Part shown: piece after piece, positions 1 through 11,502 of the stretch
How positions within the stretch are numbered: the first letter of the stretch is position 1
How the letters are laid out: each line of letters opens with the position of its first letter
Assembly (NCBI GenBank): GCA_963930655.1
Contig: OZ005617.1
Coordinates: 8,620,501-8,684,500, forward strand
Reading direction: 5' to 3'
DNA: 64,000 nucleotides
DNA from: Myrica gale
Lineage: Eukaryota; Streptophyta; Magnoliopsida; Fagales; Myricaceae
Notes under the pieces: generated by a model
What the model was told of the DNA's origin: nothing
Databases searched by the model: none
Seen by the model: only the letters and a program-made list of their open reading frames with translations
Translations under genes and position numbers: made by a program

Positions 1-635
1 GATAGCTATGATTAATGAGTTTTGTATTAATTTTATTTTTTTAATATTTACTTGCTTTGGACGTTTTATTTTATAATGCACTTTTGAATTGTGGTTTTAG
101 TATATTATGAGCGTTTGATTGATTTTCATAAATAAGTTCGTATTTATTTTTTAATAAAAATAATTTATTTTTTATTAGCAACATTTATTTCCTTAAGATT
201 TATTCTACATTAATAACCAAATAAAGCAATTTAACATTTATAGTTAAAAAAACAGTTATAGTTCAAATACCACAACGTTTTATATTTAATTTTTGGGTTA
301 ATGACCTTTTTAGTCCCTGGGTTTAGGGTCATTGTTCATTTTAGTCCCTAGGTTTCATTTTTGTTCAAAACAGTCCCTAGGTTTTCTGACTTTGTCAATT
401 TACTCCTGTCGTCCAATTCCGTCACTCCCGTACCCAGTCACCTAACGGTTTGACACCTCACACCCAATAATAGCGTGACACGTGTTATTTAAAAAAAAAA
501 ACTCTCGCCGACTAAACGACAACCACCTCGGCGCCGCACTTAACAAATTTTCATTAACTCAAAAACTTTGAACAGAAAACGCAGAAGGAAGAGCCGACCG
601 AGTGTTTCCCCAAATCTGACCTAGAACACAGCCGA
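1..635 (+). repeat. Left terminal inverted repeat of the MULE
   Basis: Pairs with 6152-6784 in inverted orientation with a few mismatches (for example a different base in the 'cctaggttt'/'ccgaggg' stretch). It contains the 'tttttagtccctgggttta' type of phrase common in plant MULE-derived repeats. The inner end, after 'cctagaacacagccga', is GC-richer and looks like a promoter/leader segment. It may continue left of the window. Confidence 0.92.
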
Positions 636-1707
636 GAAAATCCCATCTGCTCCTCCCCCAAAATTTCGATTTGAGCTTTTAGAAGAGGGCGAAATCTGCT
701 CCTCCCCCAAAATCCCATCTGTCGTCCATCGAGTTAGCAGCTTCTCCTTTTGGGGCTCTCACATTTTGCCCTTTCCAAAGGTACTCAGACACTTTTAAAT
801 TTGTCCTTTTGCTTTGTCTGTCATATATTTTTGTCTTTGGGTAGGTCCCTATAATGTTTTCGAGCTGTCTGTGGTCCCATAGTGTTGTCTCTTTCGTATT
901 ATTGTGGTATGGGTTAATGTGGCCCCATAGTTTATTTCTCACTGCTATGTTATGACGGTTGTGAAATTGTTATTTAATGATTGGTGTGGTTTGTTTACTA
1001 TTTGTTCTACTTGATTCATGTTCCATAGTGTTGTCTCTTTCGTTTGTTTTCTTCTTTTATTTGACCAAAATAGGCTGTCGGCTTTGACTTGTGAACTTTT
1101 GAAAATGTGGTTCCTAAAGTATTGTATCGTTCTGCATCTTTATTGCCATCTTTGTTATCAGGTTGACGAAAGTTTGCCAAGGGTGCATGTGTATAGGAAG
1201 CTTGTAAACTTTATTGAGTGGGGCCCTACAAGCATTCAGGTCTCTTTTCAGAGTATAACTTGTACTTTGTTAACATTGTTAAATTTTCCCCACTTAGTAA
1301 AATACATTATGTTATCCAGAACTTTGTACTTCTGGTTGAGCATTAAAAACAAACAAGAAGAAATTGTCTGTAGCTGAAATTTCAGATGAGCTTTTTGTTC
1401 AAATTTCTGGCTGTGATTAATTTAAGCATAGTAGTTATAGTGAGCATTTTCCAAAGACATATTTTAACCATGATAAGCATAATCAAACCTTTTTTTTTTC
1501 CTTATACTCACTGTGTTGTAAGGCAATGCCCCATGTTGTGTAATGATCAGTTCTTCCATTATGCTTTTTAAATTGCCATATGTGAAGCAAGGACCTTTAA
1601 AAAATTGTCATCTTTAGTGATTAAATAACTATTCAAAATTATACTTCGACATTTTCAAATGTTCTTATTATTGTTATTTGTGCATCTTATTTGTTACAGG
1701 GATAGAC
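636..1707 (+). other. 5' leader region of the MULE transposase gene
   Basis: No protein of interest is encoded here. A short direct repeat (atctgctcctcccccaaaat) occurs twice near 645-715. A plausible non-coding leader exon ends at a GT donor near 781. Another possible leader exon lies at about 1162-1241, between a 'ttatcag' acceptor and a 'cattcag/gtctc' donor. The coding exon follows an acceptor at about 1699 ('ttgttacag'). The exon calls are inference from splice-site shape only. Confidence 0.4.
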
Positions 1708-4529
1708 ATGGTGAAGGTGGTTATGCACCATGGTGGATCAATTTCGAAGGATAATGCATATGTTGGTGGGTACGTTGAGAATGTGGGTAGGGTGCATGTG
1801 GACTACTTGACAGTCCCAGACCTACAAGGTGTCGTTAAAGGATGTGGCTACGTGAGTTGTGGGGAAATGTATTGCACGTTAGATGACGAAGAATCAATCC
1901 ATATGAAGCCTCTGCAGAGAGATACGGATGTCCTAGCAGTCACCGAAAGGATTGTGGCTCAAAATTCGAAGACACTACATATATATGTGAAGCACCCTGT
2001 AGACATACCTGTTGTAATGGGACCTGGTGAGGGAGGGGGGGATGATGGTCATGGTGAGGGAAGGGGGGATGATAGTGACGGTGAGGGAGTGGGGGATGAG
2101 GGTCATGGTGAGGGAGAGGGTGATAAAGAAGCCATGAGTGATTTCAATGAGTCAGATGATGCAGATCCAGACTGGAGTGATAGTGATTGCAATAGTGTGA
2201 AGGTTGCTGCAGAGCAGTGGTTCAAACAATGGAGTTGGGGTAGTAGTCGTACTGGAGCTGAAGGTGAAGTGGAGTCCGACTACGCTAGCTCGGAAGAGTG
2301 GGGGAGTTTAGATGAACCCGAACAGTCTGATGGAGATGGTGAAGTTAAACGAAGGCGGCCTATAAAAAGTCCTTCCCGAATTACAAAGAGACTCCAGATT
2401 TAAGGGCTAAGGTGACGTTTGAAGTGGGTGAAGTTTTTCAGAATTGCGAGCAATTCAAGCGTGCTCTTCGGACACATTGTATTCAAGAGGGATTTGAGTA
2501 CAGCTTTGTGAAGAATGACAAATTGAGGGTTAGGGTCGTGTGCAAGCTGGGGTGTGGATGGGAGATCTATCTTGGGCAGACGCGTGCGAAGGATGCACTG
2601 CAAATCAAGACATACAATGCTAAGCACACATGTGGCAGCCATCATACAAATAAAAAGGCCTCAGTTAAGTGGTTGGCCCACCGGTATTTAGAGAATTTTA
2701 AAGATGATCCTTCTTGGACGCCGAGTGCCCTAAGAGGAGAAGTTGCAAGAGAATATTTAATCGACGTTCGCCCACTTACGTGTTGCCGTGCAAGAAGGAT
2801 GGCATTGAGGATGATTTATGGCGAGCATGCAGAGCAGTATAAGCATCTGGTGGAGTATGGCCTTGCGATCAAGGAATGGAGCCCTGGTAGCTCATTTTAT
2901 CTGAAGAGAGAAGGAAGCATGTTTCAAAGAATGTACGTATGTTTGGCTGCATGCAAAGAGGGATTTTTGAAAGGGTGCCGCCCTATAATATCAGTTGATG
3001 GATGCTTTTTGAAAGGCGAATTTGGAGGCCAATTGCTGGCCGCTATTGGGAAAGATGCAAATGACGATATTTTTCCAATTGCATATGCGGCATGCGAGTC
3101 GGAGTGTAGAGACTCATGGACGTGGTTCCTGAGTTGTCTTTTGGAAGATATCGGGAGTGTGGACGACCATGGATGGACGTTTATGAGCGATCGTCAAAAG
3201 GTATTCATTTATCCCTTCTCATTGGTGTTGGTTTGTTTTGCTTGTATCACTGGTAATTGGTACTCCTTTTATAACTAGAATGTATCACTTAGAATTTGTA
3301 TAATTAACTTCTTCATGACCGTGTTACATATACAGGGTCTTCTTCAGAGTTTTGACAACTTGATGCCTGGAATTGAGCATCGCATGTGTATTAGGCACTT
3401 GCATGCAAATTTCAAGAATGAGGGATACAAGGGAAAACCTTACAAGGATGCATTATGGGCAGCTGCTTGTGCCTCCAATGAGACCGCTTTTAATCAATCG
3501 ATGTTGGCAATCAAGCGCATGGATGAGAAGGCTCATCATTACTTGTTCAAGCTTGATGTGCGAATGTGGTCTAGGCATGCATTCAACTGGGTTTGCAAGA
3601 GCGACATGTTGCTGAACAACTTGGCAGAGTCGTTTAATGCGTGGATAAGGGAAGCTCGTGACAAACCAATTCTGACCATGCTTGACATCATACGGAGGCA
3701 AATAATGGTTCGGTTTCAAACTAAGAGAGACCGCATCCGAGCAAGTACCAATCAAATTTGCCCAAAGATTGTGAAGAAGCTTGAGCGTTCTAAGACGGAA
3801 GCTAGAAATTGGGTTTCTCGATGGAGGTCAGAACTGATATTTGAGGTTGACCACGGTTGTCACCCAAGGGGTGTGGTTGACCTAAATTCACGGGAGTGCA
3901 CATGCGGACGATGGCAACTTAATGGAATACCTTGTCCTCACGCATGTGTTGCAATATATTTCAATAAAGAGCAACCAGAGGACTATGTACACAAGTACTA
4001 CCACATGAGTACTTACGCGAAGGCCTACGCCCCAGAGGTTACATCAATGCCAGGTCCCGAAAACTGGCCCCAGCATGAGGGGGAGGAAATACAGCCCTAG
4101 ATACTAAGGAGGCAACCCGGACGCCCGAGGAAAAATAGAAGCCGTGCGCCGGATGAGAACGAAGAAAACCCCACTAAGCTCTCTCAGCGTGGGTACGTCA
4201 TTACTTGTGGAAATTGTGGTGCTGTGGGTCTCCATAACGCAAGACGTTGTCCCGAACCTGAGAACCCGAATAAGAAAAAATGGCCTAAGAGAGTCAGAAA
4301 GCGAAAGGATCAGGTTTGGTATCTCTTGGTTCGTTTTATCACTTGTATTTGATCTTCGTATCTGTTTTAGTACCTTGCTTTTTTTGAATTTGACATGTAA
4401 GATTAATTATATATCCAGGCCACACCTACCGAAGCTGGTCACGCTAGTGAAGAATTTGGTGGAGCTGAACCCTCACGTGGAGGAGATGAATCTGCTGGAG
4501 GGACCCAACAACCAATTGGACCAAGGTGA
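1708..4529 (+). pseudogene. MULE (MURA-like) transposase, broken by a frameshift and a premature stop
   Basis: Cut-and-paste transposase of the MuDR/MULE family. The first ATG follows an acceptor at 1708-1710. Segments in order: the N-terminal plant MULE domain (VVMHHGG.. to about 1990), an acidic Gly/Glu/Asp-rich linker, the DNA-binding zinc domain (VCKLGCGWEIYLG, then a HTCG motif), the DDE core (IISVDGCFLKG; FMSDRQK), and a SWIM zinc finger with Cys-X-Cys, Cys and His (CTCGRWQLNGIPCPHA). An intron lies at 3201-3335 in phase 0. Two lesions are visible: the frame changes between the acidic linker and the DNA-binding domain near 2340-2375, and an in-frame TAG at 4098-4100 precedes a conserved tail. 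That tail has a basic stretch (LRRQPGRPRK), a zinc knuckle (CGNCGAVG..) and a second intron at 4314-4418, with TGA at 4527. The family call is secure; whether a short intron explains the first lesion is open. Confidence 0.88.
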
Positions 4530-5049
4530 AGAGGATCAATGTCGAAGGGTCCAGAGATAGGAATGGCAACCCAATAATCAGCTTCAGTGTTTTTTGTGAA
4601 TTGGTTGGGACATAAGCTGGTGTGTAGTTACAAGATGGGGATGTTTTGGCAAATATCTGCTTTTTTTGAATTGGTTAGGACATAATATTTTTTGAGGTGT
4701 ATCTGCTTGGTGTATTGGCAGATCGATGTATTGGCAGATTGATGTAATATAAGCACTGAAGATGCAACTTTTTTTGTTGATATGGAATCAAATTGACAGC
4801 AAGAGCAATTTCTACTTTCTCATTTAAAAGGTCCATAAGTTACCAACAGTCACTTTTGGTAACTCTCATTCAACTGGCAATTGAGGGCTGCAAACCAATA
4901 GCAAATTACATCCGAGAAATAATAATAGATACATAGATTAAAAACAAGTCTTCAATTAGATACATCATCCACGGTACCATCATGTTATCAAATAGATACA
5001 TAGATTAAAAACAAGTCTTCAATTACAAAAAGATAAATACATGACAAGT
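4530..5049. other. Spacer between the convergent MULE genes
   Basis: AT-rich 3' UTR-like DNA between the transposase and the GRF gene. It holds small direct repeats: 'cttttttgaattggtt.ggaca' twice near 4595-4685, and 'agatacatagattaaaaaca' twice near 4926-5010. No coding potential was seen. Confidence 0.5.
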
Positions 5050-6017
5050 CTACTTTGTCTTGGAAACCATCCACACGGAGACGCACACAGACACAATGGT
5101 TACTGCCCAAGACACAAAAGAAAACAACATATATTTTTTCTCCCTAGATTGGTACATATGTACTTGCTTCTCTAGTATCTTCGTCTTTCTCAACATTCTT
5201 GATAGGACCTCCATTCCACGTGGGCAAATTTCGGGATCATACCACATGAAGAACCTACAAACGCCACCTTCCTGTGCACAAAAGAAATGTATTACTTATT
5301 TAAAACACGTAAACAAAATCGTTACGTAGTTTCTGCATACGTACCGATTTCTTGTTGTACCTTCCACATCCAAAAAAACGACGACCTGGATTTTGATCAG
5401 TCCAAGATGTCCTCAATGGTGCTTTGACTCCGCAATAGCATTTGTACGATTCTGGACCCATGCACTTGTAATTTGAAGCAGAAGTCATGGAAGAACTTTC
5501 GGGTTTTTCCTTCCCCTAACATGAAATATTAGTTTTGGACTTTCAATAACTGAAAATTTTCTTTATCTTAATGTTACAAATTCTATCATAACATTAAGTA
5601 ATTAAATTGAATTATAATTAAATTTTAAATGCAAAGTCAGCTTCTGTTAATGTTGCACATCTTCAAAATCAAAAAATTAGGATCTATGTTATTTGCAATA
5701 CGTTGCTGATTAATGGTTTCTAATGGGTATAAAAATAGTAGCAGACCAAATATTATACTGCAGAAATAACTTTCAATAACCACATCAAAACTCCATTAAC
5801 TCCATTACGACGAAACTAATACCAAGTAAGGCCAAACAAAAAACTCGAACACATGGTTTTCTCACAAGAAATCAAACAACAAGCGACCTATAGATGCATA
5901 ATAATGCATTGAAGAAGAACTTTTGAACTCCACAGCTTCAAAACTTCCAACTTCAACCCATTTTTAGAAAGAAGAACAAAATCACAACTCATTTACCTTG
6001 GTGCTTCTCGTACTCAT
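5050..6017 (-). CDS. GRF zinc finger + coiled coil + C-terminal transmembrane protein carried by the MULE
   Basis: Three exons on the minus strand: 5997-6017, 5345-5515 and 5271-5050, all with GT..AG borders and phase 0 joins, giving 137 aa. Residues 33-69 form a GRF-type zinc finger: Cys33, Cys35, the NPGRRFFGC block with Cys57, and Cys69 followed by RFFMWYDPE. This last motif spans the second splice junction, which supports the exon model. A basic helical stretch (about 80-110, likely coiled coil) is followed by one hydrophobic segment at about 113-132 and a short KTK tail, as in a tail-anchored protein. GRF fingers bind nucleic acid in other proteins. Small plant proteins of this type (At4g04775-like) are numerous and uncharacterised. 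No frameshift or stop was seen, unlike the neighbouring transposase. A role in transposition is inference from position only. Confidence 0.82.
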
Positions 6018-6151
6018 CTGGAGGAGGAAAGGAGACAAAGACGCTGCTGCACAGAAGAAGGAATCAGCGTCGACACTGCTGGAGAGATCGGGTTCAGATC
6101 TGTTTAAGGTGTTTCGTCGGGGAGTATTTTAAAAAATACTAACATGTTCTG

Positions 6152-6784
6152 TCGGCTGTGTTCTAGGTCAGATTTGGGGAAACACTCGGTCGGCTCTTCC
6201 TTCTGCGTTTTCTGTTCAAAGTTTTTGAGTTAATGAAAATTTGTTAAGTGCGGCGCCGAGGTGGCTGTCGTTTAGTCGGCGAGAGTTTTTTTTTTAATAA
6301 CACGTGTCACGCTATTATTGGGTGTGAGGTGTCAAACCGTTAGGTGACTGGGTACGGGAGTGACGGAATTGGACGACAGGAGTAAATTGACAAAGTCAGA
6401 AAACCGAGGGACTTTTTTGAACAAAAATGAAACCTAGGGACTAAAATGAACAATGACCCTAAACCCAGGGACTAAAAAGGTCATTAACCCAAAAATTAAA
6501 TATAAAACGTTGTGGTATTTGAACTATAACTGTTTTTTTAACTATAAATGTTAAATTGCTTTATTTGGTTATTAATGTAGAATAAATCTTAAGGAAATAA
6601 ATGTTGCTAATAAAAAATGAATTATTTTTATTAAAAAATAAATACGAACTTATTTATGAAAATCAATCAAACGCTCATAATATACTAAAACCACAATTCA
6701 AAAGTGCATTATAAAATAAAACGTCCAAAGCAAGTAAATATTAAAAAAATAAAATGAATACAAAACTCATTAATCATAGTTATC
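6152..6784 (-). repeat. Right terminal inverted repeat of the MULE
   Basis: Inverted copy of 1-635. It ends at 'catagttatc' against 'gatagctatg' at the window start. The GRF gene's start codon (6015-6017) lies about 135 bases inside the inner edge, so its promoter is probably this repeat. Confidence 0.92.
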
Positions 6785-8456
6785 CACCTCGCACGTCTCG
6801 TCCCCGTCATCCTAGGTGCCCTTCAAAATGGTATCGCGCATACGACTGAATTGCTGCTCCATCCTCCATTCCCTCTTCACAAGCAAAGTAGCTATGTCAG
6901 ATCAGGCCGGAGATGCTGATGAAATTTTGCCCGCATAAAATTATACTTATTTGATTTGAGAAATGATCTTGAACTTTATTTGCAATTGAATCTTCAATCT
7001 TGATAATCTCTAGGTATTATTGATCTCACACATTGAGTCTTTGATTTCACAACTAAGCAGCCCAAATGTTCTGTCTCCTTCCTTTCCATGCCTCACAACC
7101 GTCACAGAGTTTCTCAAAGCCATAATGGCCAAATGTCTAGAAAAAGCTATCATATAGTCTTTTTTCTGAATCCCAGCTGTGATATAGCGTGAGATCGTTA
7201 GGGACCTTAGATCTCGGCCGTATGATCAAATGGAAAAACTAGTAGCAAAACATGTATAAAAGTACACTAGCTTTCAATACTGAGAGACTCACCATGTACA
7301 AGCATTAATCATTTAACGTATTAGTGACTTTTGCTAATCCAAGTAATTGAACATTTAAACTTGCCTAGGCACAAGCACATATGTTAACCACCATTAAATT
7401 TACTTAGGCATAAGCACATAAGTAGATAATAAGGTTATATCAAACAAGATGGTATTAACAATCCATTACTACTTATTTATTAAGCGAGTACATAAACATG
7501 TGAGGGTCTACATCCATAATCATAAGGTGGAACGCTAAAATAATTACTATTACTCATTGTATAATAAGGGCTAAAAAATATTTAGAACTGATCCGTCCAA
7601 ATTGTCATGTCGTTACATATCGTGCGGACATATACACAATAAAAGTAGTGACGTTTTTGGGAAAGAAACGACATCGTTTGAGGCTGTGGTAACTTTGAAA
7701 TTTTGGGCGCCATAATTATTTAGGGATAAAAATTGTGTGAAATAGAATACATGACAAAATGTTAATGCTTTTATAAGCTAAAAACGTTGTCATTAGGTAT
7801 TGGTTGTACTTTCAGACGGTATATAATATATATTTATGTGTGGACGATGGAAAAATTTGCACACTGAAGTCCACAGTAAAAAAATTGCGTGAAATGGCAT
7901 CCAGACGCGTTTAAGTGCGTCCGGACGATGTGAGCCCCGCTAAAAAAACACAAGTTTCAACGAACATATCATTACGTCCAACCCTCTGAAACGACAAGAG
8001 ATGCATCTCCAAAGCTTAGAATAGCCAGATAAGAAGGTAAACACCTATAAAACATGATTTTGGAGGGTAGGAGAGGATTAAAGACGAATTTGATAGGTAT
8101 GTTCTATGTTTTTGTTCAAACTGGGTTTTGAGGGTTTTAGGTTCTTAAACCAAATTTTTGGAGTCATTGACGTTGTATGTGGTGTGTGATTGTTTTGGGA
8201 TTTTGGACGAATTAAGAGGTTGTTCACATGCTAGTTATGCAAACAGAGTATAGGGTTAGTTTTTGGCCGGTCTAGTAATGGTTTTGATGGCTAATTATAG
8301 GGTTAGTTTCTCTCTCGTATCTCTAGAATGTTGAACACGACAGCATGACTTGAGAAGAAGTTTTCGATATTTGACTCGGCAAGATGTGGAGATCCTAATA
8401 GCGTATTGGGTCCATAAGGTTTCCACAATAATAGCTTTCGATATAGCAATCCTATT
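6785..8456. other. Flank of the MULE; no gene recognised
   Basis: On the minus strand, about 6785-6900 can be read as an open stretch with a charged, amphipathic look (VKREWRMEQQFSRMRD), broken by one TAG near the repeat. It may be a decayed coding fragment or part of a longer element. The rest to 8456 is AT-rich with no supported gene. Confidence 0.35.
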
Positions 8457-8977
8457 TGATGGGTCATAATATGACCGGCCCAGCCCGTTGAGACATACTA
8501 GTCCATATGCAGCATCATCCAAGGCTACAGGCGCCTTCTAGAACCTCAATCCACATATGTATAAATTAATCTATCCAGGTCTCCAGAAGTGATCATGACT
8601 CAGAAGGCTTCAGGACACCAGGTAAGACAAGGAGTCCTGAAGCTCATACCGCTGTACACTCTTTAGGACTCTAACATCCTCCATTTATAACGATAAGGAC
8701 TCCAGGTAAGATAAGGATCCAAAAGGTTTCAGGACTCCATGTAAGATAAGGAGTCTTGAAGCCCATACCATTCGACTCCCTTTGGGACTCTAGCTCTCCC
8801 ATCTTATAAAAGACAAGCACCCCATTATATTTTCCTAAGCTGAATTACTTCTTTAGACTAAAACTCTTTTTGAGATCTAACTTACGCATCAGAGTCTCTG
8901 AATTCGACGCTGCCCCCCTCTTCTTATTCCTTTCAGATCTGATCGACTCCGGCTCTTGGTGATTTTTGGCATCATCA
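8457..8977 (+). mobile_element. Solo LTR (521 bp), class unresolved
   Basis: Starts TGATG and ends CATCA, with the 5-bp target duplication 'ctatt' on both sides (8452-8456 and 8978-8982). It contains a TATA-like box (cttataaaag, near 8805) followed by a leader rich in C/T. Two related blocks of the type 'ttcagga..cca.gtaaga.aaggagtc.tgaagc' lie near 8610-8645 and 8725-8765. No internal retrotransposon sequence flanks it, so it is a solo LTR left by recombination. Confidence 0.8.
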
Positions 8978-9046
8978 CTATTCAATGACAACTGAAAAAC
9001 TTATATATGTCAAATATTTTAGATCAACCAATGACTCGGAATCGGA

Positions 9047-9098
9047 TAGATCTTGACAAAACTATAGATATATATATCTATAGTTTTGTCAAGATCTA
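9047..9098. repeat. Perfect 52-bp palindrome
   Basis: Arms of 26 bases with no spacer: TAGATCTTGACAAAACTATA on the left is mirrored exactly on the right, around a central run of TA dinucleotides. It could extrude as a cruciform or form a hairpin in RNA. No terminal repeats or ORF flank it. Confidence 0.95.
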
Positions 9099-9186
9099 CA
9101 ACAATAAATATTGGATTTGAAAAATGATGTGTACAATCAGCGGCGAGGTTAGGATTGAGAATTAGAGAGACCTATTTCAAAATCTA

Positions 9187-9501
9187 GGGGAAAAGTCACT
9201 TTGAGCCCTCTAATTACTAATGCAATTTCAAATAGGGGTCAAAACTATCAACCTTGACACATTAAACCCTCCAACTTCTACAATTAATCAAATTGCGCCC
9301 TGAAATAAAATCTGAGGGTTAAAATCATGCCACATGGCTCATTCACAACACACATGGCATGAGTTTGATCGTTGGATCTTTTTTAGGGACGCAAATTGAT
9401 GAAATTTGGTAGTTCGTGGGCTCAATGTGTTAAAAGTAATAGTTTAGACTTCTATTTGAAATTTGATTGATAGTTAAAGGGCTCGAAATGACTATTTCCC
9501 C
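9187..9501. mobile_element. Non-autonomous DNA element (MITE), 315 bp, 8-bp TSD
   Basis: Imperfect terminal inverted repeats (ggggaaaagtcactttgagccc at the left, its mirror at the right) are flanked by the direct repeat AAAATCTA on both sides. An 8-bp duplication suggests hAT-type mobilisation. A truncated relative lies at 53486-53697. Confidence 0.8.
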
Positions 9502-9565
9502 AAAATCTAAGTTGGGGAGACCAATAGGTAAAAAATATCAAAACATATTCTTAAATAAAAATAAT

Positions 9566-9794
9566 GGGGTAATGACATAGTACGCCCCCTAATTTTAGGC
9601 CAATATCAATCTCGCTCTCCTGTGTTTCAAAATGACAATTTGCACCCTTTATGTTTCGAACGGAAAAACATGCAAAATGACCGAAATACCATTCCAATAC
9701 AAAATTAAAAATTAATTAATTAAAACTAAAGAAATCAATTAAAAATAAATAGATTATTGAACTAAAATTTCAATAATTTTATTTAAAATACATT

Positions 9795-9831
<37 letters not shown>

Positions 9832-10040
9832 TTTTATTTTTTAATAATTTTTAAAATATTTTCAATAATTTTATCTTCAAGGGGTATTTCGGTCATTTTG
9901 CATGTAGTTTAACTATCATTTCAAAAGGAGGGCGAGAATTAATCATGTTCGAAATATAAGGGATGCAAATGACCTTTTAAAAGTTAGAGGAAATAGATTA
10001 ATTTGACCTATATTTAGGGGGCGTGCTATGAAATTACCCC
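9566..10040. mobile_element. MITE-like inverted-repeat element, 475 bp
   Basis: The ends pair over about 30 bases: ggggtaatgacatagtacg at the left and its mirror ending in 'attacccc' at the right. A second inner pair ('accgaaataccattcca' and 'ggggtatttcggtcat') makes most of the element a long imperfect hairpin. It encloses a (TA)n run at about 9799-9827. A related element lies at 52466-52783. Confidence 0.75.
9799..9827. repeat. (TA)n microsatellite
   Basis: About 14 uninterrupted TA units in the loop of the surrounding MITE. Confidence 0.95.
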
Positions 10041-10478
10041 AAAACAAATTTTTGGCCTCAAATTTTTATTTTTCATTCATATCTCAAGAGATGGGGCATG
10101 GCTCCTGCTGGTCCCCTAGCTCCGTCCCAATATATAACAATAACTAATTCTTATAATTGCAATAAGTAAAGAAACTTACAATAACTAATTCTTCTAATTG
10201 CAAGAAGATGGACAGATGGGGCAGGCAGTGGCAGATCCAAGGGTGGCGGCCCTCCCATTGCACCACCCAAAGAAACAAATTACATGTAATTTTTTTTTCA
10301 TAAGTTGGCCTGGGCCTATGGGGTCCGGATCCCCAAGCCCAGACCCTTTATTTTTTAATATGCAGATGGTGAAATGGTGTCCTTTCACCCTCTACCTTAA
10401 AAAAATCAAAACGTGAAACGAAAAAAAACAAATCAAAACAAGGTGAAACGGTGTGTTTCACCATGTTTTGAAAAAACG

Positions 10479-10507
10479 TCTCTCTTTCTCTCTCTCTCTC
10501 TCTCTCT
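10479..10507. repeat. (CT)n microsatellite
   Basis: A CT run in the leader of the hAT element. Open frames across it are compositional artefacts. Confidence 0.9.
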
Positions 10508-11502
10508 TCAAATTTTCTCTCCCTTTCTCTCTTCTCACACGTTCAGGCTTCACCGCTTCAGTCATTGGCCCGTTGCCAACTTGCCCATTCTCAATGTTCT
10601 CACTCTCACCTTTCTCAGACGTAACTCTTCAACTGTTGGCCCGTTGGCCACCACCGCACCACCGTGGTCGTGCCCCGTTGCCCACCGCCGCACCACTGCT
10701 ACTACACCAGTCGTTGCCAACTTGCCCGAGCAAGCTGTGCAACCGTGCTCTCACCTTTCTCAGACGTAAAGGGTCGGCTCACTTTCCCTGATTCCAATTT
10801 CCCTCTCAGTCTCTCTTTTGCTCTCTGCCTGTCTCTCTCTCTCAATTGTTAACTCTCGGTCTCTGCCTCTCTCTCTTGACTCTCAGCTATCTCTCAATCT
10901 CATTATTTTGATTTTTGACAGCTTCGATTTTTGCAAGATCCTCGAGATTTTGTGCAAAGAAATTGCAAATTGCTGGACCCCTAGTATGTTTCTCTATCCA
11001 AGATTCTCTCTCTACAATTCAGTAGAAAAATTCATTTGTTTAGTATGCTAAAAATGCTTTAGGGTTTGGAATTTTGTGATTTGTGAAATTGTTGGACAGT
11101 TGGAGGATGAGATTGAATTGGTTTGGATATTTGTGGTTTGTGAAATTGTTGGAGGATGAGATTGGATTGGTTTGGAATTTGGATATATGTGATTTGTGAA
11201 ATTGTTTATTTTGAATTTCAGGTTATGTTTTTTTTGTAGTATCATTTTTAATTAATTTGATTGTAATGTCAATTGAATGCGATGTAATTAGATTAGAATT
11301 TGGATTTGAATTAGGGATTTTTGACATTTTGTGAAATTAGGGATTTTTTGGTAGTGTCATTTTTAATTAATTTGATTGTAATGTCAATTGAACGCAATGT
11401 AATTATATTTGAATTTGGATTTGAATTAATTAGATTGGAATTTGGAATTTTGAGTTGTGAACCAATTGATTGATTGTCTTCACTTTATTTTATTTTGTTT
11501 AG

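Larger units (their letters stand above)
1..6784 (+). mobile_element. MULE (Mutator-like) DNA transposon, two-gene, long TIR
   Basis: The first 635 bases recur inverted at 6152-6784, so this is a long-TIR Mutator-like element. Between the repeats lie a MURA-type transposase on + and a GRF zinc-finger gene on -, transcribed towards each other. The similarity runs to base 1 of the window, so the left end may lie outside and no target-site duplication can be scored. The repeats share the same 5' leader-like sequence, so both genes appear to start from TIR-derived promoters, as in maize MuDR. The transposase is broken, the accessory gene is not visibly broken. Confidence 0.9.

Noticed and set aside
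1018..1571. Hydrophobic open frames upstream of the MULE transposase
   Set aside because: T-rich intron/leader DNA; frames are low-complexity and do not join to the transposase.
10413..10852. Three overlapping open frames of about 60-118 aa in the CT-rich region
   Set aside because: They arise from the (CT)n leader composition of the hAT element, overlap in different frames and resemble no family.
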